Source of the DNA: JAQIBY01 sp046546095
GTDB lineage: Bacteria; Bacteroidota; Bacteroidia; Bacteroidales; ML635J-15
DNA: 64,000 nucleotides
Direction of reading: 5' to 3'
NCBI GenBank assembly: GCA_046546095.1
Contig: JBKGYK010000002.1
Location: 14,020-78,019, forward strand
The position numbers and the translations under genes were made by a program. Below, piece by piece: positions 1-7,157 of this stretch (the stretch's first letter is position 1; every line of letters begins with the position of its first letter). The notes under the pieces were generated by a model. It saw only the letters and a list, made by a program, of their open reading frames with translations, had not been told where the DNA came from and ran no database searches.

Positions 1-1563
1 GATAGCTGGAAAAACCTGCCGGAATCTGATGCCCTGAGTTCAAATCTTCATAAAAATCAGGATATGAAAGCCAATATGCTGGAGCAAACCCCCTGGGTAC
101 TTGAAGCACAAAATGAGGCCGAACGTAAACGGCGAATCGGCTTACTATTTGACATGGACCGCATGGCAAGAGAACAGTTTTCGGCTCTGAAAAAACTGCA
201 GCAAAAGCAGGTTAGCAGCGGCGGATGGCCATGGTTTGAAGGTATGCCCGAAAGCAGATTTATCACCCAGCATATTGTCGCCGGGCTCAATCACCTGAAG
301 AAACTCAATGTGCTTGATGACAAGCAAATCCGGGAAGTAGATCCCATGATAAAAAGTGGATTAAACTATCTTGATAAGCAAATCAAAAAGGACTATGATT
401 ATCTGACATCCACTTTTGATGAGGATGAAATGAAAGATAAGCATATTTCCAACATTCATGTACACTATCTTTATACCCGCAGTTTTAACCATGGCGAAAT
501 TCCGATTTCACCTCAAACTTCCAAAGCTTATAAGTACTACTATAATCAGGCCAGGGAATATTGGGTGGAAATGAACAATTACTCAAAGGCCATGATTGCT
601 CTGCTCATGCACAGAACCGGCAATGAGGATGTTGCAGATGATATCCTCGCATCACTGCGGGAATATGCCATCCTTGATGATGAGTTAGGCATGTACTGGA
701 AAAATAGCGGAGGCTATTACTGGTATCAGGCTCCGGTGGAAAGCCAGGCCCTGCTGATAGAGGCTTTTGATGAAGCCGGAGATGACCGGGATGCTGTGGA
801 GCGTATGAAGCAATGGTTGCTCAATCAAAAACGTACACAGGACTGGAAAACCACAAAGGCAACTGCTGAAGCTGTGTATGCACTTATTCTGACGGGACAG
901 AATCTGCTTGACACTGAAGCCGGAGTTATCGTTGAGATGGGCGGCGAAACCATTGATCCGGAGGAGGAAGATGATGTGACAACAGAAGCCGGTACCGGTT
1001 ATTTCCGCAAAGACTGGAGTGGTGGGGAGATTACATCTGAAATGAGTAAGGTTAAACTTACAAAATCAGGTTCAGGTATGGCCTGGGGTGCTTTACACTG
1101 GCAGTATTTTGAGGATATGGACAAAATTACATCGCATGAAACACCCCTGCAACTGGAGAAAAAACTATTCAAAAAAATTGATACCGATGAAGGTACAGAA
1201 TTGAAATTGCTGGATGACAAAACTACTCTCAGTGTAGGGGATAAACTGGTGGCCAGAATCATATTGCGTAGCGACAGGGATATGGAATATGTCCACATGA
1301 AAGATATGCGCGCTGCTGCACTTGAACCGTTGTCAACTCGATCAGGTTACAGATATCAGGACGGCCTGGGCTATTATGAATCCGTTCGTGATGCCTCTGT
1401 GGATTTCTTCTTCAGCAGACTCAGGAAAGGAACATACGTGTTTGAGTATCCATTGTATGTTACCCACGCCGGCGAATTTTCCAATGGCATAACAAACATT
1501 CAGTGTATGTATGCACCTGAATACAATGCGCATTCTCAGGGCGACAGAATACATGTTGAATAA
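1..1563 (+). CDS. Alpha-2-macroglobulin family protein, C-terminal part (5' end outside window)
   Basis: The reading frame is open from the first base of the window, so this is the C-terminal 520 residues of a larger protein. The segment around LEQTPWVLEAQ, followed by a helical alpha/alpha-toroid-like region (GGWPWFEG, then repeated helices) and a C-terminal beta domain (about residues 400-520), matches the end of bacterial alpha-2-macroglobulins of the kind common in Bacteroidota. These large envelope proteins are thought to trap or protect against proteases in the periplasm. No CxEQ thioester is present in the visible part; the place where it would be expected carries MLEQ instead of CLEQ, as in the thioester-less branch. 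A strong hairpin follows the stop. Family call is firm; the substrate is unknown. Confidence 0.88.
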   Translation, partial: DSWKNLPESDALSSNLHKNQDMKANMLEQTPWVLEAQNEAERKRRIGLLFDMDRMAREQFSALKKLQQKQVSSGGWPWFEGMPESRFITQHIVAGLNHLKKLNVLDDKQIREVDPMIKSGLNYLDKQIKKDYDYLTSTFDEDEMKDKHISNIHVHYLYTRSFNHGEIPISPQTSKAYKYYYNQAREYWVEMNNYSKAMIALLMHRTGNEDVADDILASLREYAILDDELGMYWKNSGGYYWYQAPVESQALLIEAFDEAGDDRDAVERMKQWLLNQKRTQDWKTTKATAEAVYALILTGQNLLDTEAGVIVEMGGETIDPEEEDDVTTEAGTGYFRKDWSGGEITSEMSKVKLTKSGSGMAWGALHWQYFEDMDKITSHETPLQLEKKLFKKIDTDEGTELKLLDDKTTLSVGDKLVARIILRSDRDMEYVHMKDMRAAALEPLSTRSGYRYQDGLGYYESVRDASVDFFFSRLRKGTYVFEYPLYVTHAGEFSNGITNIQCMYAPEYNAHSQGDRIHVE

Positions 1564-1586
1564 TAGATTTTAATAAACAAATGTAA

Positions 1587-1624
1587 ATACCAGAGGCTTG
1601 TGTGTAATCACAGGCCTTTGGTAT
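1587..1624 (+). terminator. Hairpin terminator after the alpha-2-macroglobulin gene
   Basis: A 16-bp stem (5' arm 1587-1602, 3' arm 1609-1624, two wobble pairs) closes a 6-nt TGTAAT loop and is followed by a mildly T-rich tail. It starts 24 bases after the stop codon, so it most likely ends that transcript. Confidence 0.65.
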
Positions 1625-1687
1625 ATTATTTCGTGAATGTTGGTGTTTATTGACTAAATTTAGTGCCCTAAACCAACCATTATTATC

Positions 1688-3907
1688 ATGAAAACCATTA
1701 TCCTGTTTTTATTTCTGTTTTGTTTTAGCCTGTTCGCTCAGGCACAATCAAATTTCGAACTTTTTGAAAATCCTTTCCTTGAAGGTTGTGATACAGAGGC
1801 AATTGTTTATCTCGAAGCCGATGGAATAGGCTTTATGACAGATGGCAAAGATGTATATACCTCTGTCAACAGTACAATCTGGGAGCTAGCTCAGGGTGCT
1901 CCTATCCAGGGTGAATACATCAACGGCCTGACAACCGGAGACGGCCATATTTTTATATCTGCAGATGGATTTGTCTGGGAGTATAACAGTGCCGATTCTT
2001 CCTGGGTAGAACTGCCCCCCATCGCCAATGCTTATATATCCGGTATACATTTTGTCAACGGACGGTTGCTGGCTGTAGTGGATGTATATGAAGGCGGGTC
2101 AAATGATAATTACCTGTATTATTCCAATGATTACGGACAGAACTGGACACAAGGTGCGCAGTTACCGGTCAGCAACTCATGGGTCAGCGTGAAAGACTAT
2201 TCAGAACAATATATCATGTTTGCTGATCCCGCCGGAGTTTATTATTCAGAAGATGGTGAGAGCTATACCACCATTGACTTTTCCGGTATCGGTGGAATTT
2301 CCGATCCTTATGAAACAATATACAATATGGAGGCAGAGGAAAATTCTGACTATTTTTATTATCAGGACGGAACAGATATTTATCGCTACGATGCTACAAC
2401 AGATAGTTGGACAGACATTAGTCAAACCCTCGTGCCGGGCGCTATGCTGCAAGGGATGACTGCATGTGATTCAATGGTTTATACTTCAGCAATCTGGTTT
2501 ACAACAGAACTCAACTTTGAAATGCTTTACAGCGATGATCACGGAGAAAGCTGGAATTTGACCGGTGATTCAGGAATTGGTGCTGTGCCTTATATGGAAT
2601 ATCTCCTGCAATACTCTTCCACAGGCTTTATTGCTACAACCGCTTTGTATGACACCTATTGGTCAAGTGCCGGAATTACTTTTTCTGGTCCCGCACAAGG
2701 CCTGTATGGAAAGCGCTACAATCTTGCAATAAACGACAATGCCATTGTTTATCAAAGTGAGCAAAGGGGCTTCTCCAGGTCTGAAGACGGATTCTCATGG
2801 GGGCAAACCAATGGAGGCCTTCCACAGTTTTATGAAGATTTGTATTTTACCAATGATGTGTATGAACATAACGGTGTTATGTTTGCTTCGGTTATGGACG
2901 ACCCGATGAGTGAAACCTTCACCTTGTACTATAGTACCAATGATGGTGTCTATTGGAATGAAGTTACCCAGCATACATCCGATGTGTATTTTACTTTCAT
3001 AGGTTCTGATGATGAATATGTGTATCTTTCTCTGGAGACAGGTGCCGGCACTGAAATTCTTGGCTATAATTCGGACCTGAGCTCAACGGTTGATATCAGC
3101 AGCTCTGTACAGTCTCTTAATCCGCAGAAAATTTACAATATTGCCGGAAACGGTGACTATACCTATTTGTTCATGAACACCGATACCGATCATACTAAAA
3201 TCTATTATTCTGACAACCATGGTGACACATGGACAGAAATAGGCTTTGATGATAATGTGGATTTTGTTCTTTCACAGGAAAGCGGGGGGCACCTCAATCA
3301 GGTTTCCTGCTTATTTCAGGCTGATGGAATGCCGGTAGTGCTAACCTATAATCCTGCCTTGCAGGAAAATACTCTCTTCAGACTCAATAGTGAAATGACA
3401 GGCTGGGAAGATGTTCAGGCTGTGGGGCTGCCCGGGGTGCGGCATGCTGTTTCAATCAATACATCTGTCAATGGCCGTGAAAATGTCATCATCTCTTCTC
3501 AGGGTTTGTTTACCAGCGGAGATATGCAGAACTGGGAAATGTACGGTGATGGTTTTCGTTTTGGTATGGAGCCCATCTGCGCCGGTATGAATCAGTCTCA
3601 GGTAGTTATTGGCACCAATGGTTCCGGTATCTGGGCTGTTGACCTGTTGCCGGTAGGGATGAAGCAGGTTTCTGAACTGAAAATAAATGTTTACCCAAAT
3701 CCGTCAGGTTCAGGATGGAATCTTGTTTTTTCTGACAACATACGGCACAATTTGCTGCTTAGGGATATGCAGGGCCGCATCATTAAAAGCTTTTCCACTT
3801 GTGAAAAAGAATTCCATCTTGATGCGCCATCTTTGACTACCGGTGTCTATATGCTTGAAATACGTTCTGATTATGGAATAAGCCTGAAAAAGCTAATTAA
3901 GCAATAA
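1688..3907 (+). CDS. Secreted Asp-box (BNR) repeat protein with T9SS type A sorting domain
   Basis: This 739-residue protein starts with a clear signal peptide (hydrophobic LFLFCFSLFAQAQ, cleavage near residue 20). The body carries several Asp-box motifs of the form SxDxGxxW (SNDYGQNW, SDDHGESW, SDNHGDTW and a variant STNDGVYW), which mark a sialidase-like beta-propeller fold. The last 75 residues (about 665-739, from VYPNPSG to LKKLIKQ) are a type IX secretion C-terminal sorting domain, so the protein should cross the outer membrane and be anchored or released at the surface. No sialidase catalytic set is visible, so an adhesin or binding role is as likely as an enzyme. It is transcribed alone, with a bidirectional terminator downstream. 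Confidence 0.85.
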   Translation: MKTIILFLFLFCFSLFAQAQSNFELFENPFLEGCDTEAIVYLEADGIGFMTDGKDVYTSVNSTIWELAQGAPIQGEYINGLTTGDGHIFISADGFVWEYNSADSSWVELPPIANAYISGIHFVNGRLLAVVDVYEGGSNDNYLYYSNDYGQNWTQGAQLPVSNSWVSVKDYSEQYIMFADPAGVYYSEDGESYTTIDFSGIGGISDPYETIYNMEAEENSDYFYYQDGTDIYRYDATTDSWTDISQTLVPGAMLQGMTACDSMVYTSAIWFTTELNFEMLYSDDHGESWNLTGDSGIGAVPYMEYLLQYSSTGFIATTALYDTYWSSAGITFSGPAQGLYGKRYNLAINDNAIVYQSEQRGFSRSEDGFSWGQTNGGLPQFYEDLYFTNDVYEHNGVMFASVMDDPMSETFTLYYSTNDGVYWNEVTQHTSDVYFTFIGSDDEYVYLSLETGAGTEILGYNSDLSSTVDISSSVQSLNPQKIYNIAGNGDYTYLFMNTDTDHTKIYYSDNHGDTWTEIGFDDNVDFVLSQESGGHLNQVSCLFQADGMPVVLTYNPALQENTLFRLNSEMTGWEDVQAVGLPGVRHAVSINTSVNGRENVIISSQGLFTSGDMQNWEMYGDGFRFGMEPICAGMNQSQVVIGTNGSGIWAVDLLPVGMKQVSELKINVYPNPSGSGWNLVFSDNIRHNLLLRDMQGRIIKSFSTCEKEFHLDAPSLTTGVYMLEIRSDYGISLKKLIKQ

Positions 3908-3944
3908 ACCCTGATTGCGTCTGTAAAAATTTTACGCGTTACAA

Positions 3945-3974
3945 AAATAAAAGCTCCCGCAGGAGCTTTTATTT
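3945..3974. terminator. Bidirectional terminator between the T9SS protein gene and THX
   Basis: A 13-bp stem (3945-3957 with 3962-3974) around a 4-nt loop has an A-rich 5' side and a T-rich 3' side, so it can act on both strands. It lies between two convergent genes and its 3' arm includes the stop codon of the small minus-strand gene. Confidence 0.8.
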
Positions 3975-4088
3975 GTTATCGGCAGTGTCTGCCGGTTTGT
4001 TGAATTTGTCTTTTCCCTGAGGGCGGCGTTTACCATAAGACCCTCTGAAGATTTTCCCTTTCCGGGTTTTTTTGTCTCCTTTACCCAT
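3969..4088 (-). CDS. 30S ribosomal protein THX (bTHX)
   Basis: A 39-residue ORF on the minus strand begins MGKGDKKTRKGKIF, continues RGSYGKRRP and is very rich in Lys and Arg. This is the pattern of the small ribosomal protein THX found in Thermus and widely in Bacteroidota, a tiny peptide that sits in the head of the 30S subunit and stabilises 16S rRNA. The N-terminal GKGDKKT(R/K)(K/R)GKI motif and the following GSYG block are the diagnostic parts. The acidic C-terminal tail (KPADTADNK) goes beyond the conserved core. It is short enough to be missed by size-limited gene callers. The stop codon is built into a bidirectional terminator stem shared with the convergent upstream gene. Confidence 0.85.
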   Translation of the reverse strand: MGKGDKKTRKGKIFRGSYGKRRPQGKDKFNKPADTADNK

Positions 4089-4237
4089 AATTGTTTGTTT
4101 TTTGGTTTGTTATAGCAAAAATAAAAAGCATCTTGTGGAATTCAAAATCCATGATTCATTTTATGTCTGATAATAGGCACTTATTACGATTACAGGATAA
4201 ATAATGGGGGTATAAATCCTTGAATTTCTTGTAGATG

Positions 4238-4268
4238 TTGGTTTTGTGCTGAAAGATTGCTATCTTAG
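4238..4268 (+). promoter_or_regulatory. Candidate Bacteroidota promoter for the 4295-7059 gene set
   Basis: A -33-like TTG at 4238-4240 is followed after 20 bases by TATCTTAG (4261-4268), one mismatch from the Bacteroidota -7 consensus TAnnTTTG. A start about 5 nt downstream would give a leader of roughly 22 nt to the ATG at 4295. Inferred from consensus only. Confidence 0.4.
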
Positions 4269-4294
4269 GTGGCATAAACCAAAACTGAATAATT

Positions 4295-4948
4295 ATGGAT
4301 AAAAAAAACCGTATTGAAAACGCAAAAGCAAAGTGGAATGAAATTAAAGACAATGCTGCTGATGTTAAATCAGTTATTGAGCTCGAATGCTATTTTGAAT
4401 TGAATGCCGACGATGAGGCAAAAATTTCTCCTTATGTTGATGAATACCTTTTGGCATACGTAGGTGTTGAGAATTCAAAAATTCTTTTTATCTTAACACC
4501 GGACAAACTGGACGACATAGCATGGGATGATTTGTCTCAGGCTGAACAGGATGCGATTTTGCTAAAACCTTACAAAACAGATCACGATGTAGGTGGTGTT
4601 GATTTTGTAGGTGAGCAGGTTGATGGCCCGGACATAAGTGTTAGAGAGGCACTTGAGCGTCATCATCGCTGGAATTCAATGCTGAAATCCTTTCTGGAGG
4701 CTGAGGTACAACATCCGAAGGGTTTGTTTGTCAGATTTGATATACCATGGGGAAATGTTAAAACAAATCTGACAAATCCGGACCTTAACAGAATGCTTTT
4801 TACATTTGGTTTGCCCAAAGATAATGAGGGACTAAGTGTATCGGGTTATTATACCGACCTGGTAGGATGGTCTGTTATGAAAGAGAATAAGCCGGGAGGA
4901 GGTACAACGAATGTTAGCCTGCCTTGCCCGCCGAATTGCAAAAAGTAG
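4295..4948 (+). CDS. Hypothetical protein, first gene of a signalling cluster
   Basis: I do not recognise this 217-residue protein. It is acidic and soluble, with no signal peptide or membrane segment. The N-terminus is helical and charged (MDKKNRIENAKAKWNEIK), a mixed alpha/beta middle follows, and the C-terminus is unusual: a glycine-rich linker (PGGGTT) leading to NVSLPCPPNCKK, with two cysteines and three prolines at the very end. It is 6 bases upstream of a 7-TM protein gene, which overlaps a histidine kinase gene that is followed by a response regulator, all on the same strand. The context suggests an accessory or signal-related protein of that two-component system. Function unknown. 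Confidence 0.75.
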   Translation: MDKKNRIENAKAKWNEIKDNAADVKSVIELECYFELNADDEAKISPYVDEYLLAYVGVENSKILFILTPDKLDDIAWDDLSQAEQDAILLKPYKTDHDVGGVDFVGEQVDGPDISVREALERHHRWNSMLKSFLEAEVQHPKGLFVRFDIPWGNVKTNLTNPDLNRMLFTFGLPKDNEGLSVSGYYTDLVGWSVMKENKPGGGTTNVSLPCPPNCKK

Positions 4949-4954
4949 TGAAGT

Positions 4955-5632
4955 ATGATGTTGGAGCTTTGGGAAGTGTTTGTAGGGATTTTGTATCTTA
5001 TCATTTTTGTAGCAATCATTATAAGTGTGATATTCTTCAAACACTTACCAAAGCCTTATAAAATCCTCGCTTTCTTGTTTTTTAGCAATGCTGTTTTTGA
5101 AATAGCTTCGTTATTATTTAGGAATTTCTCCGAAGAGGGAACAAATCTGTTTATTAGTCCCATATCTAATCTTGCAGTGCTGGTGATTTTAAGCTTGTTT
5201 TACCTTAAGTATGTGCTGCGCTCCGGAAAATATCGTACCGTTTTAATTGGTCTCAGTTCATTGAGTGTCGTTCTGGTAAGCAGGGATGTCATATACGCTT
5301 TGGGAGGTGATTTTCAAAACCTGCATTTTGTAAGCTTGTTTTACTGTAGCCTTATCATTGCTGTGTTTGCGATAGCATACTTTCTACAGATTGCCATATA
5401 CCCTGATGTGAAAATAGTAAAGAATTACGTAATCCTCAGCATCGTATTTTTCCTTCAGGCTTTATTTGGTATGCTGTTCGCTGTTGCAATAAATTTTATG
5501 ATTAATGAAAGTCTTGAAATTGTTTCGTACTTTTGGATTGCCAGATTAATTATTCTTTTGGCCACAAATGTTATATTAATGTTGATGATATGGAAGATTG
5601 GAAGGACCCGCAGACATTTGCAATTGGATTAG
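4955..5632 (+). CDS. Seven-transmembrane protein, probable sensor partner of the downstream kinase
   Basis: This 225-residue protein is almost all membrane. Hydrophobic segments at about residues 7-28, 35-55, 67-90, 97-118, 124-148, 158-182 and 190-215 suggest seven helices with short loops, followed by a short basic cytoplasmic tail (GRTRRHLQLD). No enzymatic motif is visible. The next gene, a histidine kinase with only one membrane helix and no sensory domain, starts 43 bases before this one stops, which points to translational coupling. The pair looks like a sensor kinase split into a 7-TM input module and a separate kinase. The layout recalls the membrane regions of 7TM sensor kinases, but I cannot assign a Pfam family from the sequence alone. 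Confidence 0.75.
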   Translation: MMLELWEVFVGILYLIIFVAIIISVIFFKHLPKPYKILAFLFFSNAVFEIASLLFRNFSEEGTNLFISPISNLAVLVILSLFYLKYVLRSGKYRTVLIGLSSLSVVLVSRDVIYALGGDFQNLHFVSLFYCSLIIAVFAIAYFLQIAIYPDVKIVKNYVILSIVFFLQALFGMLFAVAINFMINESLEIVSYFWIARLIILLATNVILMLMIWKIGRTRRHLQLD

Positions 5633-6348
5633 CTATTGTGATTTTTATTGTGCTTTTTCTTGGTGCGTTGATCGTGGTGATTCTCAGATTGTATACCCGT
5701 CGGGTGTTGAAAGAGCAAAAAGAACAGGCACGACTGAAAATTCAGCATCAGAAACTACTTGCAAAAGCATCGGTTGATATGAGAGAAAAAGAAAGGGCTC
5801 GTATTGCAGCAGACCTGCACGATGACCTTGTTGGACGGCTCAGAGCAATTCACCTGATGATGAGTATGCCCGAAAAGAGCTATGAGAAAAGACCCGAAGA
5901 TCATCTAAGTGAAACCATAGAACTGACACGGCATATTTCACATGATCTCATGCCACCAATGATTGAACAATCGGATATGCGTGAACTTGTTGAGGAGGCC
6001 TGTTTTATTCTCAAAGAAAAACATGATGTGAGATTGAATTTCCTCAATCATAATGAAAAAGAGCCGGATGCTTCCCTGAAATTGCAATTGTTTCGTATCA
6101 TAAAAGAAGTGGTAAACAATATCATAAAACATGCCGTTGCAGATAAAGTTGAGCTTGTTTACCGCCAGGGCAATGATTCCATCTCCATTGTAATCAGAGA
6201 TAATGGAATAGGATTTCCTGAGAATAACCCCGGAAACGGTCTGGGTTTAAAGGATATAGAATTAAGAACTCAGTATCTTAATGGTTATTATAAATTTGCT
6301 AATAATTGCAATGGTGGAAGCCGGTTTATTTTGTATATTTCGGTGTGA
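5590..6348 (+). CDS. Sensor histidine kinase, NarX/DesK-type (HisKA_3), single TM
   Basis: From the ATG at 5590 this is a 252-residue protein: one membrane helix (residues 10-33), a charged coiled linker, the HisKA_3 dimerisation/phosphoacceptor box (ERARIAADLHDDLVG, phospho-His at H77) and a compact HATPase domain with DNGIGF and GNGLGLKD boxes near the end. An upstream in-frame ATG at 5533 would add 19 residues encoded inside the preceding gene; the 5590 start matches the usual short N-terminus of such kinases. It lacks any periplasmic or PAS sensor, so its input probably comes from the overlapping 7-TM gene. It should phosphorylate the NarL-type regulator encoded 15 bases downstream. Confidence 0.88.
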   Translation: MEDWKDPQTFAIGLAIVIFIVLFLGALIVVILRLYTRRVLKEQKEQARLKIQHQKLLAKASVDMREKERARIAADLHDDLVGRLRAIHLMMSMPEKSYEKRPEDHLSETIELTRHISHDLMPPMIEQSDMRELVEEACFILKEKHDVRLNFLNHNEKEPDASLKLQLFRIIKEVVNNIIKHAVADKVELVYRQGNDSISIVIRDNGIGFPENNPGNGLGLKDIELRTQYLNGYYKFANNCNGGSRFILYISV

Positions 6349-6363
6349 TTAAGACAGATAATT

Positions 6364-7059
6364 ATGGATAATTCCCGAATATCACTGGCGATCGTAGATG
6401 ATGAAACGTTGATAGTTTCCTTACTGAGGGAGTTTCTTGACAGGGAAGATGATTTCGATATCATTCATACAGCAGCCTCCGGTACTGAATTTCTCAGTTT
6501 CATGAAGAAAACCAAACAGGTGCCGGATATCGTTCTGATGGATTTGAGAATGAAAGGCCTGGACGGTGTAGAAACAACCATCAGACTAAAGGAGAAATGG
6601 CCAGATGTCAAAGTCATCAGTGTGTCATCCTATTACAAAAAATCATTCATGGGATATATGCTGAAATCCGGTGTTTCTGCATTTGTACCAAAAGGTCTAA
6701 GTCCCGAAAAGCTTGTCAGCATTATCAGGGAGGTATATGACAAATCATATTACTTTCTGCCTGAGCAGATGGATGTTATGCGGGAACAGTTTGCTGCCAA
6801 TATACCCAAACCTGAGCTTGACCAAAGAGGAAACATACTGTCAGACAGGGAAAAAGAAATTTTGCTTTTCATCTGCAGACAAATGACAGCTCAGGAAATT
6901 GCAGAGAAATTAAATGTTTCCAAACGTACCGTGGATGGACACAGGAATAATATTTTTCTTAAAACCGGTGTGAAAAACCTGGCCGGGCTGGTATTGTTTG
7001 CTATTAAGTATGGTATTATTGACATCCACAAGGATAACCTGTATCTCAATCCGGATTGA
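6364..7059 (+). CDS. Response regulator, NarL/FixJ family
   Basis: The 231-residue protein has an N-terminal receiver (acidic D12/D13, phospho-acceptor D60 in VLMDLRMKG, conserved K in FVPKG) and a C-terminal LuxR-type HTH (about residues 158-220, LSDREKEIL to KTGVKNLAGLV). It is a DNA-binding transcription factor controlled by phosphorylation, and its partner is the HisKA_3 kinase immediately upstream. A terminator follows. The target genes are not visible; autoregulation of the 4295-7059 unit is possible. Confidence 0.93.
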   Translation: MDNSRISLAIVDDETLIVSLLREFLDREDDFDIIHTAASGTEFLSFMKKTKQVPDIVLMDLRMKGLDGVETTIRLKEKWPDVKVISVSSYYKKSFMGYMLKSGVSAFVPKGLSPEKLVSIIREVYDKSYYFLPEQMDVMREQFAANIPKPELDQRGNILSDREKEILLFICRQMTAQEIAEKLNVSKRTVDGHRNNIFLKTGVKNLAGLVLFAIKYGIIDIHKDNLYLNPD

Positions 7060-7107
7060 TTTTCCATTACTGACGATATTATTTACTGCCGGGGTGAAAA
7101 CCGGAAA

Positions 7108-7139
7108 AAAAAGACCGTACATACATGTCCGGTCTTTTT
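7108..7139. terminator. Bidirectional terminator between response regulator and acyl-CoA synthetase genes
   Basis: AAAAAGACCG (7108-7117) pairs with CGGTCTTTTT (7130-7139) across a 12-nt loop that can itself partly pair. It has A- and T-runs on the two sides and lies between convergent genes. Confidence 0.8.
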
Positions 7140-7157
7140 CTTTTCGGAGACAAGAAA

